Assembly: GCF_025548555.1 (NCBI RefSeq)
Contig: NZ_JAJLPA010000029.1
Span: 1 to 43,407 of the forward strand
DNA length: 43,407 nucleotides
Reading direction: 5' to 3'
Source of the DNA: Sphingomonas sp. A2-49
GTDB taxonomy: Bacteria; Pseudomonadota; Alphaproteobacteria; Sphingomonadales; Sphingomonadaceae
Shown: in pieces, positions 1-7,878 of the stretch
Layout: the number at the start of each line of letters is the position of its first letter
Numbering within the stretch: position 1 is the stretch's first letter
Notes under the pieces: generated by a model
Databases searched by the model: none
The model's input: only the letters and a program-made list of their open reading frames with translations
Told to the model about the DNA's origin: nothing
Position numbers and translations under genes: made by a program

Positions 1-2
1 CC

Positions 3-2660
3 ATGACGCAGAGGGTCGCACGCACGCCGACGAACGCGGACATCGCCCGGCGGGCGATATTGCCGGTTCTCGGCCTGCGCGAAAACGAGGGCGAGGTCGA
101 CGCGCAGGCACATGCCGCGCGGCTGGCCGAGGTCGCGGCGATCTGGCCACTGGCCCTCGCGGCGCAGGCGCTAGCCGGTGCCATCCTGTTCGCCGCCGCC
201 TGCGCGATGCCTGCCGCCGCCTCGCCGATCCACATGGCGATCGTCGCGGCGATCGCCACGCTGCCTGCGCTCGTGTCCTACGCCGCGCTGGCGACCGCGC
301 GGCTGCGCGGACAGCCGCCGCACGTCCGCATCCGGCTCTTGACGCTGGCGGCGAGCGGGATCGCCGCCGCCTTGCTGTCGCTGGTATGGCAATCGATTGA
401 ACTGCCGGTCGGACCGTTGCAGATCGGATGTTTCGTCGCCGCCGCCGGCGCGATCGGCCTGACCGTCGTCGCGCTCAATCCGATCCGCATCGCCACGTTC
501 GGCTTCGCAGTCGGGCTCGTCCTGATCCTGCCGATCCTGTCCGGTGGCATGCTGCCGTCGCTGATCGCCGCTTTGTTTCTCGCCGGGCTCGCCGTCGCGA
601 CGCTGCGCCTCGCGCGCCGCGACGCGGACGCCGCGCGCGCGCTGGCGCAGGAGGCGAGCGAAGGCCGGCTCGCGGCCAAGATGATCGCCGAATTCGAAGG
701 CCATGGCACCGGCTGGTTCTGGGAATCGGATCGCCACGGCCGGCTGTCGTATATCTCGGGCAAGGTCGCGGTCGCGCTGCGGTCGGGCGGCGTCGAGCCG
801 GTCGGCCGGCCGCTGACCGACCTGTTCCGCATGGACAGCGTCACGCCGGGCACCGAGCGCACCCTCGCCTTTCACCTGTCGTCGCGGACGTCCTTTTCCG
901 ACTATACGGTGTGCGCCGCCGATACCGCCGCGCCCGACGTCGAGCCCGATCGCTGGTGGTCGATTTCGGGCCGTCCGGTGGTCGACGAGCTCGGCCGGTT
1001 CCAGGGGTTCATCGGTTCGGGCAGCGACCTCACCGAAAAGCGCAAGTCGGATGCGGAGATCACCCGGCTCGCGCTGTTCGACGGGCTGACCGGCCTCGCC
1101 AATCGCCAGCGGATGCGCCACAGCCTCGACAAGACGCTGCAACAGCAGCAGTCCGGCCCCTATCGCCCCGCATCGCTGTTCCTGATGGACCTCGACCGGT
1201 TCAAGGCGGTCAACGACACGCTCGGCCACCAGGCCGGCGACGCCCTGCTCAAGCAGGTCGCGCAGCGGCTGGAGCGGGTGGTCGGCGATGCCGGCCTCGT
1301 CGGGCGACTGGGTGGCGACGAATTCCAGGTGCTGTTGCCCGGCCTCGACAATCGCGACACGCTGGCCGGCCTCGCCCGCGAACTGATCGCCGGCCTGTCG
1401 CAGCCCTATTTCATCGCCGGCGCGTCGGTATCGATCGGCTGTTCGATCGGCATCGCGATCGCACCACACCACGGCGAGGACGCCGAGGAGCTGATCCGCA
1501 ACGCCGACCTCGCGCTCTATGCCGCCAAGGCCGACGGGCGCGGCGTCCATCGCTTCTATTCGGACGAGATGCTCGCCGGGGCGAAGAGCCGCAAGGTGCT
1601 CGAGGACGACATGCGCGCGACGCTCGGCGAAGGCGGGTTCGCGCTCGTCTACCAGCCGGTCGTGTCGACCGCGGATGCGCGGATCGTCGGCTACGAGGCG
1701 CTGCTGCGCTGGGAGCATCCGACGCGCGGCATGATCTCGCCCGGCGACTTCATCCCGGTCGCCGAGGATTGCGGGCTGATCGAGGCGATCGGCGAATGGG
1801 TGCTGCGCACCGCCTGCGACGCGGCGGCAGGGTGGCCGCACGGCGTCCGCGTCGCGGTCAACGTGTCGCCGATCCAGTTCGCCAATCCCGCCTTTCCGAC
1901 GATCGTCGCCTCCGCGCTCGCGCACAGCGGCCTCGCCCCGCAACGGCTGGAGCTGGAGATCACCGAAGGCGTGTTCCTCGACGAATCGGGATCGACCGAC
2001 GCGATGTTCAGGGCGCTGAAGGGCCTCGGCGTCCGCCTCGCGCTCGACGACTTCGGGACGGGCTATTCCTCGCTCGGCTATCTGCGCACCGCGCCGTTCG
2101 ACAAGATCAAGATCGACCAGAGCTTCGTGCGCGGCGCCGCGCAGCCGGGCAACCGCAATGCCGCGATCGTCCGCGCCATCGTCACGCTCGCCGATACGCT
2201 GGGGATGGAGACGACCGCGGAGGGCGTCGAGATCCAGGACGAGATCGACCTGGTCCGCGACCTGGGGTGCAGCCATATCCAGGGGTTCGTCTACGGCCGC
2301 GGCGTCGCCGCCGCCGACGTGCTGGTCCAGCTGGGCGGCGTCCAGGCGCTGCCGGTCGGCCACAAGGTCAGCCGGTCGCCGCGCACCAAGATGCTGCGGT
2401 CGGCACGGATGGCGATCGGCCACAACGAGGGCGACGTGCGGATCCGCAACATCTCGACCAGCGGCGTGATGGTCGACGGCATCGACGTCGACGGCGAGGC
2501 GGTGGGGCTCGACGTGCTCATCGAACTGGTCGAGGACCAGATGTTCGCGGCGCGGATCGCCTGGGCGCACGACGGCAAGGCCGGGTTGCAGTTCGACCAC
2601 CCGTTCAACCTCGACCGCCTCAATCACCAGCCGGGCCGGGTCCAGCGCCGCAGCGCCTGA
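3..2660 (+). CDS. Membrane-bound GGDEF-EAL-PilZ c-di-GMP turnover protein
   Basis: 885 residues. About residues 45-206 hold five or six hydrophobic segments. A PAS-like sensor region follows (about 230-350, ending GSDLTEKRK), then a GGDEF domain (about 355-520), an EAL domain (about 540-780) and a PilZ-like domain (about 790-870). The GGDEF signature is intact near residue 437 (GRLGGDEF). The EAL domain has EALLRW near 564, ELEITEG, LDDFGTGYSS near 682 and TAEGVE, so phosphodiesterase activity is expected. I see no RxxD inhibitory site just before GGDEF. Such proteins make and/or degrade cyclic di-GMP at the inner membrane; the PilZ part probably senses the nucleotide. The ATG lies at the third base of the window, so upstream signals are not visible and an earlier start cannot be excluded. 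Confidence 0.93.
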   Translation: MTQRVARTPTNADIARRAILPVLGLRENEGEVDAQAHAARLAEVAAIWPLALAAQALAGAILFAAACAMPAAASPIHMAIVAAIATLPALVSYAALATARLRGQPPHVRIRLLTLAASGIAAALLSLVWQSIELPVGPLQIGCFVAAAGAIGLTVVALNPIRIATFGFAVGLVLILPILSGGMLPSLIAALFLAGLAVATLRLARRDADAARALAQEASEGRLAAKMIAEFEGHGTGWFWESDRHGRLSYISGKVAVALRSGGVEPVGRPLTDLFRMDSVTPGTERTLAFHLSSRTSFSDYTVCAADTAAPDVEPDRWWSISGRPVVDELGRFQGFIGSGSDLTEKRKSDAEITRLALFDGLTGLANRQRMRHSLDKTLQQQQSGPYRPASLFLMDLDRFKAVNDTLGHQAGDALLKQVAQRLERVVGDAGLVGRLGGDEFQVLLPGLDNRDTLAGLARELIAGLSQPYFIAGASVSIGCSIGIAIAPHHGEDAEELIRNADLALYAAKADGRGVHRFYSDEMLAGAKSRKVLEDDMRATLGEGGFALVYQPVVSTADARIVGYEALLRWEHPTRGMISPGDFIPVAEDCGLIEAIGEWVLRTACDAAAGWPHGVRVAVNVSPIQFANPAFPTIVASALAHSGLAPQRLELEITEGVFLDESGSTDAMFRALKGLGVRLALDDFGTGYSSLGYLRTAPFDKIKIDQSFVRGAAQPGNRNAAIVRAIVTLADTLGMETTAEGVEIQDEIDLVRDLGCSHIQGFVYGRGVAAADVLVQLGGVQALPVGHKVSRSPRTKMLRSARMAIGHNEGDVRIRNISTSGVMVDGIDVDGEAVGLDVLIELVEDQMFAARIAWAHDGKAGLQFDHPFNLDRLNHQPGRVQRRSA

Positions 2661-3076
2661 CGGCGACGCGATCGGACCGCAGACACGTCCCTTTCGGATC
2701 GACCCGCACCGCGCCGGCGCCCGTCCAAAAAATTTTCGTTCCCGCGCTGTTCCCTTGCGCTTTGCGTAACCCGCAGAAGTCCGCGCGTCGTTCGCGGGCC
2801 GCCGCCGGATCGGCCGTCGGGCGACCGCCACCCGCACCCCCGCCACACGATTAACCGCTTGCCTGCCGCAGCGCTTTGCCACAATTTGTGGGGGTTGAGT
2901 TCGGGGGCGGACCCAATTGCTGGTAGTGGACGGGCGCGATCCCCATATGGGTCATCGTCGCCGGGCATGGCGCGACACCGCGATGTGCTCATTTTGTTCT
3001 CCCGGCCGGGCCGCCGCGGTGGTAGTATGAATTACGCCGCCGATTCGAACACTTAGAGAACGAAGGAGCGGTTTCG
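2661..3076. other. Intergenic region upstream of nrdA
   Basis: 416 bases without a convincing gene. Short reading frames here have no recognisable product. It contains the inverted repeat at 2879-2891, described separately, and a Shine-Dalgarno sequence (GAAGGAG, 3062-3068) before nrdA. The nrdA promoter is presumably here, but I cannot fix its -35 and -10 boxes. Confidence 0.6.
2879..2891. promoter_or_regulatory. Inverted repeat CCACAATTTGTGG, candidate NrdR box
   Basis: A perfect 6+1+6 inverted repeat lies about 185 bases upstream of nrdA. NrdR represses ribonucleotide reductase operons through paired palindromic boxes spaced about three helical turns apart. A weaker partner (CCAATTGCTGGTAGTGG, about 2912-2929) is centred roughly 35 bases downstream. 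Assigning these to NrdR is inference from position and symmetry. Confidence 0.4.
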
Positions 3077-4999
3077 ATGGACTTCAGGGACACGCAGGGT
3101 GCAGCAATGAGCGATACGATCGAAGCCACCACCGGCGAGGCGAGCACCACCAGCGCAGCGACGGAAGCCGTCGGCACCGGCAGCAAGGCGGTCCGCGCGC
3201 GCCCCTATCCGGTCGAGGTCGACCACAGCCGCGACGCGCTGCTCACCGATTTCGGCAAGGAGACGCTGAACGATCGCTACCTGCTGCCCGGCGAAGGCTA
3301 TCAGGACCTGTTCGTCCGCGTCGCCTCGGCCTATGCCGACGATGCCGCGCATGCGCAGCGCCTGTACGACTATATCTCGCAATTGTGGTTCATGCCGGCG
3401 ACGCCGGTGCTGTCCAACGGCGGTACCGGCCGCGGCCTGCCGATCAGCTGCTACCTCAATTCGGTGCCCGACAGCCTCAACGGCATCGTCGACACCTGGA
3501 ACGAGAACGTCTGGCTGGCCTCGCGCGGCGGCGGCATCGGCACCTATTGGGGCAACGTGCGCGGGATCGGTGAGCCGGTCGGCCTCAACGGCAAGACCAG
3601 CGGCATCATCCCCTTCGTCCGCGTCATGGATTCGCTCACCCTCGCGATTTCGCAGGGGTCGCTGCGTCGCGGCTCGGCCGCCTGCTATCTCGACATCAGC
3701 CATCCCGAGATCGAGGAATTCCTCGAAATCCGCAAACCCTCGGGCGATTTCAACCGCAAGGCGCTGAACCTCCACCACGGCGTGCTCGTCACCGATGCGT
3801 TCATGGAAGCCGTCCGCAACGGCGAGGAATGGCACCTGCGCAGCCCCAAGGACCAGGCGATCCGCCAGACGGTCGATGCGCGCTCGCTGTTCCAGAAGCT
3901 GGTCGAGACCCGGCTCCAGACCGGCGAACCGTACATCGTCTTCGCCGACCACGTGAATTCGAACATGCCCAAGCATCATCGCGAGCTGGGGCTGAAGGTG
4001 TCGACCTCGAACCTGTGCAGCGAGATCACGCTGCCGACCGGCGTCGACCATCTGGGCAACGACCGGACCGCGGTCTGCTGCCTGTCGAGCCTCAATCTCG
4101 AGACGTGGGACCAGTGGAAGGACGAGAAGGGGTTCATCGAGGACGTGATGCGCTTCCTCGACAACGTCCTGCAGGATTACATCGACCGCCACGAGCCGGG
4201 CATGGAGCGCGCCGCCTACAGCGCGGGCCGCGAGCGCTCGGTCGGCCTCGGCGTCATGGGCTTCCACTCCTTCCTCCAGGCGCGCGGGCTGCCGTTCGAG
4301 GGGGCGATGGCCAAGTCGTGGAACCTGCGCATGTTCAAGCACATCAAGAGCCAGGCGGACGAGGCGTCGATGCAGCTCGCGATCGAGCGCGGCCCCTGCC
4401 CCGACGCCGCCGACACCGGCGCGATGGAGCGGTTCAGCTGCAAGATGGCGATCGCGCCGACCGCGTCGATCAGCATCATCTGCGGCGGCACCAGCGCCTG
4501 CATCGAGCCGATCCCGGCCAACATCTACACGCACAAGACGCTGTCGGGCAGCTTCTCGGTCAAGAACCCGTATCTCGAAAAGCTGCTCAACGAAAAGTCG
4601 AAGAACAGCGAGGCGGTGTGGAGCTCGATCCTCGAACATGGCGGCTCGGTCCAGCACCTCGACTTCCTCTCGACCGAGGAAAAGGACTGCTACAAGACCA
4701 GCTTCGAGATCGACCAGCGCTGGCTGCTCGAACTCGCCGGCGACCGCACGCCCTATATCGACCAGGCGCAGTCGCTGAACCTGTTCATCCCGGCGGACGT
4801 CGAGAAGTGGGACCTGCTGATGCTCCACTTCCGCGCGTGGGAACTGGGCATCAAGTCGCTCTACTACCTGCGGTCCAAGTCGGTGCAGCGTGCCGGTTTC
4901 GCCGGCAGCGGCGGCGTCGAGGCGGACAATACGATCAGCGCGCCCAAATTCGAGATCGGCGAGACGACGGACTATGACGAATGTCTGGCGTGCCAGTGA
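3077..4999 (+). CDS. nrdA: Ribonucleoside-diphosphate reductase, alpha subunit
   Basis: Catalytic subunit of aerobic class Ia ribonucleotide reductase, which reduces ribonucleoside diphosphates to deoxyribonucleotides in the cytoplasm with NrdB. It has 640 residues. The active-site cysteines are visible: ISCYLN (about Cys125), NLCSEI (about 312-317, the radical cysteine with flanking Asn and Glu) and AVCCLSSLN (about 334). The tail ends DECLACQ, the mobile CxxC that passes electrons to the active site. It is about 120 residues shorter than E. coli NrdA and shows no N-terminal ATP-cone. The start at 3077 has a good Shine-Dalgarno (GAAGGAG); ATG 3107 is an in-frame alternative. nrdB lies 1.2 kb downstream, split off by accessory genes. 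Confidence 0.96.
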   Translation: MDFRDTQGAAMSDTIEATTGEASTTSAATEAVGTGSKAVRARPYPVEVDHSRDALLTDFGKETLNDRYLLPGEGYQDLFVRVASAYADDAAHAQRLYDYISQLWFMPATPVLSNGGTGRGLPISCYLNSVPDSLNGIVDTWNENVWLASRGGGIGTYWGNVRGIGEPVGLNGKTSGIIPFVRVMDSLTLAISQGSLRRGSAACYLDISHPEIEEFLEIRKPSGDFNRKALNLHHGVLVTDAFMEAVRNGEEWHLRSPKDQAIRQTVDARSLFQKLVETRLQTGEPYIVFADHVNSNMPKHHRELGLKVSTSNLCSEITLPTGVDHLGNDRTAVCCLSSLNLETWDQWKDEKGFIEDVMRFLDNVLQDYIDRHEPGMERAAYSAGRERSVGLGVMGFHSFLQARGLPFEGAMAKSWNLRMFKHIKSQADEASMQLAIERGPCPDAADTGAMERFSCKMAIAPTASISIICGGTSACIEPIPANIYTHKTLSGSFSVKNPYLEKLLNEKSKNSEAVWSSILEHGGSVQHLDFLSTEEKDCYKTSFEIDQRWLLELAGDRTPYIDQAQSLNLFIPADVEKWDLLMLHFRAWELGIKSLYYLRSKSVQRAGFAGSGGVEADNTISAPKFEIGETTDYDECLACQ

Positions 5000-5024
5000 G
5001 GTGACGGGTCGGGTCGCCCTCGTC

Positions 5025-5068
5025 CTTCCGGTCCTGCGGGCCTCCCTCCCTCTCCCAATGGGAGAGGG
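5025..5068 (-). repeat. REP-like palindromic element, copy 1
   Basis: Degenerate copy of an intergenic element made of a conserved tail (GGAAGGGTGAGGGTGA in full copies), a small GC stem and a large stem. Here the large stem is CCCTCTCCC-AAT-GGGAGAGGG at 5048-5068. It points opposite to copy 2, forming a head-to-head pair just after the nrdA stop, where it may also act as a transcription terminator or mRNA stabiliser. Confidence 0.7.
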
Positions 5069-5083
5069 AATGGTCGACCCAAT

Positions 5084-5138
5084 CCCTCTCCCATCGGGAG
5101 AGGGAGGGAGCCGCGCAGCGGCGGAAGGGTGAGGGTGA
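5084..5138 (+). repeat. REP-like palindromic element, copy 2
   Basis: Full copy: large stem CCCTCTCCC-ATC-GGGAGAGGG (5084-5104), small stem GCCGC-GCA-GCGGC (5110-5122) and tail GGAAGGGTGAGGGTGA (5123-5138). The tail ends one base before the ATG of the DUF559 gene, so the element supplies that gene's leader and probably its ribosome binding site. Confidence 0.8.
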
Positions 5139-5139
5139 C

Positions 5140-5568
5140 ATGCGGCTCTATCAGGACCAACCCTCGGGCACCGTCCAGCATGCGCGCACGCTTCGCAAGA
5201 ACGCCCCGGAACCAGAACGCCGCCTGCTCCGCGCCCTCCGCGAATCCTTTCCGACCCTGAAATGGCGCCACCAGGCTCCCGTCGGCCCATATCGCGCCGA
5301 CATCCTCTGCTTCTCCGAACGCCTCGTCATTGAGGTCGACGGCGACACCCACGCCGCCACCTCCGAACACGACGCCGCCCGCACCCGCTTCATCCACCGT
5401 CAAGGCTTTTCCGTGATCCGCTTCGCCAACAATGACGTGATGACGAATCTGGAAGGCGTCATCGCACAAATCTCCTTCTCTCTTGGGGAGAAGGCAGGGG
5501 CCCGCACGGCAAAGCCGTGTGGGAAGGATAAGGGCGACCACGAACAGAAAAAGGGCGAGCTGGCGTGA
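5140..5568 (+). CDS. DUF559 (VSR-like) endonuclease-domain protein inside a repeat cassette
   Basis: 142 residues. Residues about 10-112 match the DUF559 family, small proteins with a VSR/PD-(D/E)xK-like nuclease fold. Candidate acidic residues are Glu24 or Glu26 (NAPEPERRLL), Asp54 (YRADIL), Glu65 and Asp67 (VIEVDGDTH) with His71, and a final IRFANNDV strand. The last roughly 30 residues (LGEKAGARTAKPCG...) are encoded by a REP-like element and look unstructured, so the gene seems to have read into the repeat. The ATG follows one full element directly; an inverted copy starts six bases after the stop. The gene therefore sits in a neat cassette between nrdA and the nrdB side. DUF559 proteins have no firmly established cellular role; DNA nicking or cutting is inferred from the fold. 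Confidence 0.85.
   Translation: MRLYQDQPSGTVQHARTLRKNAPEPERRLLRALRESFPTLKWRHQAPVGPYRADILCFSERLVIEVDGDTHAATSEHDAARTRFIHRQGFSVIRFANNDVMTNLEGVIAQISFSLGEKAGARTAKPCGKDKGDHEQKKGELA
5474..5537 (+). repeat. Divergent REP-like element inside the DUF559 coding end
   Basis: Stem CCTTCTC (5474-5480) with GAGAAGG (5488-5494), second stem CACGGC-AAA-GCCGTG (5505-5519), then a tail GGGAAGGATAAGGGCGA resembling the tail of copy 2. It has the same two-stem architecture and orientation as copy 2, with diverged sequence. It encodes the C-terminal tail of the DUF559 protein. Confidence 0.6.
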
Positions 5569-5574
5569 ACCAAC

Positions 5575-5632
5575 TCACCCTCACCCTTCCGCGCCCTGAC
5601 GGGCGCTCCCTCCCTCTCCCAGGGGGAGAGGG
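5575..5632 (-). repeat. REP-like palindromic element, copy 3 (inverted)
   Basis: Inverted relative to copy 2: tail TCACCCTCACCCTTCC (5575-5590), small stem GCGCCC-TGAC-GGGCGC (5591-5606), large stem CCCTCTCCC-AGG-GGGAGAGGG (5612-5632). With copy 2 it brackets the DUF559 gene, tails facing inward and large stems outward. Confidence 0.8.
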
Positions 5633-5642
5633 AAAGGACGGA

Positions 5643-5894
5643 TCACTCCGCCTCTTCGAACATGTCGACGGCGTTCTGCGCGGTGGCGCTGAGGCGCACC
5701 GTATCGCCCTCGATTTCCGCGACCAGGCCGGCGGGCAGGTAATGGTGCTTGCCGCCCTGCCCGTCCTGGGTGCTGGGCGAATCGGTCTTGGTGAGCTTGA
5801 TGCGCTCGCCATCGACATGGTCGACGGTGCCGACATGGACGCCGTCGGCGCCGATGACCGTCATATGCTCCTTGATGTTGCTATGGTCGTGCAT
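5643..5894 (-). CDS. DUF2171 domain protein
   Basis: 83 residues beginning MHDHSNIKEHMTVIGADG. The pattern of IKEHM, DGVHVGTVDHVDGERIKLTK and KHHYLPAGLVAEI matches the DUF2171 family, small PRC-barrel-like proteins common in sphingomonads and often linked with stress proteins. The biochemical role is unknown. The start at 5894 is preferred over the longer in-frame ATG at 5942 because an AGGAGACGC Shine-Dalgarno lies just upstream and family similarity begins here. It ends ten bases from the inverted REP element and is transcribed against both neighbours. Confidence 0.85.
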   Translation of the reverse strand: MHDHSNIKEHMTVIGADGVHVGTVDHVDGERIKLTKTDSPSTQDGQGGKHHYLPAGLVAEIEGDTVRLSATAQNAVDMFEEAE

Positions 5895-5977
5895 GCTGCG
5901 TCTCCTGTAATGGGTTCGGCGGTGAAACGAGCCGCCTGCCAAATGGATGCACGCAGCGATACGGGGCGCGTCGGCTG

Positions 5978-6190
5978 ATGCCGTGGCAGAGCCTCGTCAT
6001 GTTCGCGGTCGCCGCGGTCTTCGGGCTCGGCGGCGCGTGGCTGCTGCTGCAATTGCGCCGGCCGCAGCCGCCCGCGCGCGTCTACGTCTATCGCATGGTC
6101 GGCATCATGGCGGTCAGCCTCGCCATCGTCCTCGCCTTCTCCGCCCACGCCATGTGGCAGTGGAGCGTCCCGTCTCCCCCCCTTTCCTGA
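5978..6190 (+). CDS. Small two-helix membrane protein upstream of nrdB
   Basis: 70 residues with two hydrophobic segments: about residues 5-25 (LVMFAVAAVFGLGGAWLLLQ) and 40-58 (MVGIMAVSLAIVLAFSAHA), joined by a short basic Arg/Pro linker. No known family is recognised. It lies 21 bases before nrdB on the same strand, so it may be co-transcribed with it. Its role is unknown. The length, codon pattern and clear membrane segments argue it is a real gene. Confidence 0.65.
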   Translation: MPWQSLVMFAVAAVFGLGGAWLLLQLRRPQPPARVYVYRMVGIMAVSLAIVLAFSAHAMWQWSVPSPPLS

Positions 6191-6211
6191 TATCCACCCG
6201 GAGTAATCCCC

Positions 6212-7270
6212 ATGTCCCTCCTCCAAGCCTCCAAGCAGTACAAGCCGTTCGAATACCCCTGGGCATTCGAATTCTGGAAGCGTCAGCAGCAGCTCCACTG
6301 GCTCCCCGAAGAGGTGCCGCTGGGCGAGGATTGCCGCGACTGGGCGCAGAAGCTCAGCGACCACGAACGCAATTTGCTGACCCAGATCTTCCGCTTCTTC
6401 ACCCAGGCGGACGTCGAGGTGCAGGATTGCTACCACGAGAAATACGGCCGCGTGTTCAAGCCGACCGAGATCAAGATGATGCTGACCGCGTTCAGCAACA
6501 TGGAGACGGTGCACATCGCCGCCTACAGCCACCTGCTCGACACGATCGGCATGCCCGAGAGCGAGTACGGCGCCTTCCTCGAATATGCCGAGATGAAGGA
6601 AAAGCATGACTATATGCAGAACTTCGGCGTCGACAGCGACGAGGACATCGCCCGCACGCTCGCCATGTTCGGCGGCTTCACCGAGGGGGTGCAGCTGTTC
6701 GCCAGCTTCGCGATGCTGATGAACTTCCCGCGCTTCAACAAGATGAAGGGCATGGGCCAGATCGTCACCTGGTCGATCCGTGACGAATCCCTGCATTGCG
6801 AGGGCATCATCAAGATGTTCCACACCTTCTGTCAGGAGCGCCAGTGCCTGACCAAGGCGGTGAAAGACGACATCGCCGACGTCTGCCAGACCACGATCCG
6901 GCTCGAGGACAATTTCATCGACCTCGCGTTCGAGATGGGCCCGGTCAACGGCATGACGCCCAAGGAGATCAAGAAGTACATCCGCTACATCGCCGACTGG
7001 CGGATGGGCCAGTTGGGCCTGAAGCCGATCTACATGATCGACGAGCACCCGCTGCCCTGGCTCGCGCCGATGCTGAACGGCGTCGAGCACGCCAATTTCT
7101 TCGAACAGCGCGCCACCGAATATTCGAAGGCCGCGACCAAGGGCCAGTGGAACGACGTCTGGGATTCGTTCGACAAGCGCCAGAAGGCGAAGATCGTCCG
7201 CCCCGTGGCGCAGGATCTGGGGATGGACAGCGGCGACATGTTCTCGCGGGCCGGCGTGGCGGCGGAGTAA
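6212..7270 (+). CDS. nrdB: Ribonucleoside-diphosphate reductase, beta subunit
   Basis: 352 residues; supplies the tyrosyl radical for NrdA. The di-iron ligands are visible: Asp67, Glu98 and His101 (METVHIAAYSH), Glu158 (GFTEGVQLF), Glu192 and His195 (RDESLHCEG). Tyr105 sits where E. coli Tyr122 carries the radical, so this is a radical-bearing class Ia subunit. The C-terminal tail that docks on NrdA is present but diverged (MDSGDMFSRAGVAAE). There is no ATP-cone in this subunit either. A GGAG-type ribosome binding site precedes the ATG. It is separated from nrdA by 1.2 kb. Confidence 0.96.
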   Translation: MSLLQASKQYKPFEYPWAFEFWKRQQQLHWLPEEVPLGEDCRDWAQKLSDHERNLLTQIFRFFTQADVEVQDCYHEKYGRVFKPTEIKMMLTAFSNMETVHIAAYSHLLDTIGMPESEYGAFLEYAEMKEKHDYMQNFGVDSDEDIARTLAMFGGFTEGVQLFASFAMLMNFPRFNKMKGMGQIVTWSIRDESLHCEGIIKMFHTFCQERQCLTKAVKDDIADVCQTTIRLEDNFIDLAFEMGPVNGMTPKEIKKYIRYIADWRMGQLGLKPIYMIDEHPLPWLAPMLNGVEHANFFEQRATEYSKAATKGQWNDVWDSFDKRQKAKIVRPVAQDLGMDSGDMFSRAGVAAE

Positions 7271-7275
7271 CGACC

Positions 7276-7515
7276 ATGATCGCGTCTGACGATCACGTCC
7301 ATCCAGCATGGCACATGTTGGATGGACGTGATCCAGACGAGTGCTACAAGACGATGATGGCGGACCAGACATACCTTATTGAAGCTGGTCGCAAATCCCT
7401 AGTCTTCGCCTTGGCCGCCGAAACGGAGAGAGGGCTGCTATACGAATATTCAAAGATCGGCAGCTCTACCCATGCCTCCACCGCCACCCAGACGCCGATA
7501 ACCCCAAGCCACTAG
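7276..7515 (+). CDS. Small hypothetical ORF after nrdB
   Basis: 79 residues from an ATG five bases after the nrdB stop (MIASDDHVHPAWHMLDGRD...). No family is recognised and base composition is more AT-rich than its neighbours. Its first 20 codons lie inside a long hairpin (7283-7339), which weakens the case for a protein. It contains AGRKSLVFALAAETERGLLYEY, which looks protein-like (helical, charged). It may be a young or transferred gene, or an artefact over an RNA element. Confidence 0.35.
   Translation: MIASDDHVHPAWHMLDGRDPDECYKTMMADQTYLIEAGRKSLVFALAAETERGLLYEYSKIGSSTHASTATQTPITPSH
7283..7339. repeat. Long near-perfect hairpin just downstream of nrdB
   Basis: GATCACGTCCATCCA (7291-7305) pairs perfectly with TGGATGGACGTGATC (7319-7333) around a 13-base loop. 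CGTCTG (7283-7288) and CAGACG (7334-7339) extend it to 21 pairs with a two-base bulge. No T-run follows, so it is not a normal terminator. It could stabilise the nrdB mRNA 3' end or be the footprint of a mobile element. Confidence 0.7.
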
Positions 7516-7608
7516 ATTGCTCCGGCCCGGCAGCCGGAACGAAATTAGCGCACGTCTTTGGCTTGGTGTAATCATACAATGATCCCCAATGGAAATCTGA
7601 CGTAACCG

Positions 7609-7878
7609 ATGCCCGTCATCTCCCTCTTCTTCGGCATCGTGATCCGGATGTATTTCGACGATCACCCCCCGCCGCATTTCCACGCCAGCTACCAAGGCTT
7701 CGAGGCGTTCGTGCGGATCGCGGACGGTGAGATCACGCAGGGGAACTTGCCTCGCAAAGCCGCCAAGATCGTAAGCCAATGGGCGCTCGACCATAGGGCC
7801 GAGCTTATGGCAAACTGGCAGCGCGGCGTGGCGCTTGAACCGCTGGAGATGATCGCAGGAGCGGACCTCGATGATTAA
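7609..7878 (+). CDS. DUF4160 domain protein
   Basis: 89 residues. The segment RMYFDDHPPPHFHASYQGFEAFVRI is the DUF4160 signature (Asp-His, Pro-Pro-His-Phe-His). The family is widespread in accessory DNA and almost always paired with DUF2442; such pairs have been suggested to be toxin-antitoxin-like, without a settled mechanism. The downstream DUF2442 gene starts inside this one (8-base overlap), so the two are translationally coupled. The surrounding DNA (7276-7610) is AT-richer than the genome, suggesting acquisition by transfer. Confidence 0.85.
   Translation: MPVISLFFGIVIRMYFDDHPPPHFHASYQGFEAFVRIADGEITQGNLPRKAAKIVSQWALDHRAELMANWQRGVALEPLEMIAGADLDD

Noticed and set aside
171..2882. Very long open frames opposite known genes (171-2882, 3053-5290, 13669-16401 and others)
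   Set aside because: They mirror genes with clear motifs on the other strand and have the Arg/Pro/Ala-rich composition expected of antisense frames in GC-rich DNA.
5565..5978. Plus-strand frame over the DUF2171 gene
   Set aside because: Starts in the REP element and runs antisense to the DUF2171 gene, which has clear family similarity and a ribosome binding site.
7536..7560. GGAAC as a possible EcfG promoter before the DUF4160 gene
   Set aside because: At 16 or 17 bases spacing the -10 would be TTTG or TTGG, which does not match xxTT.
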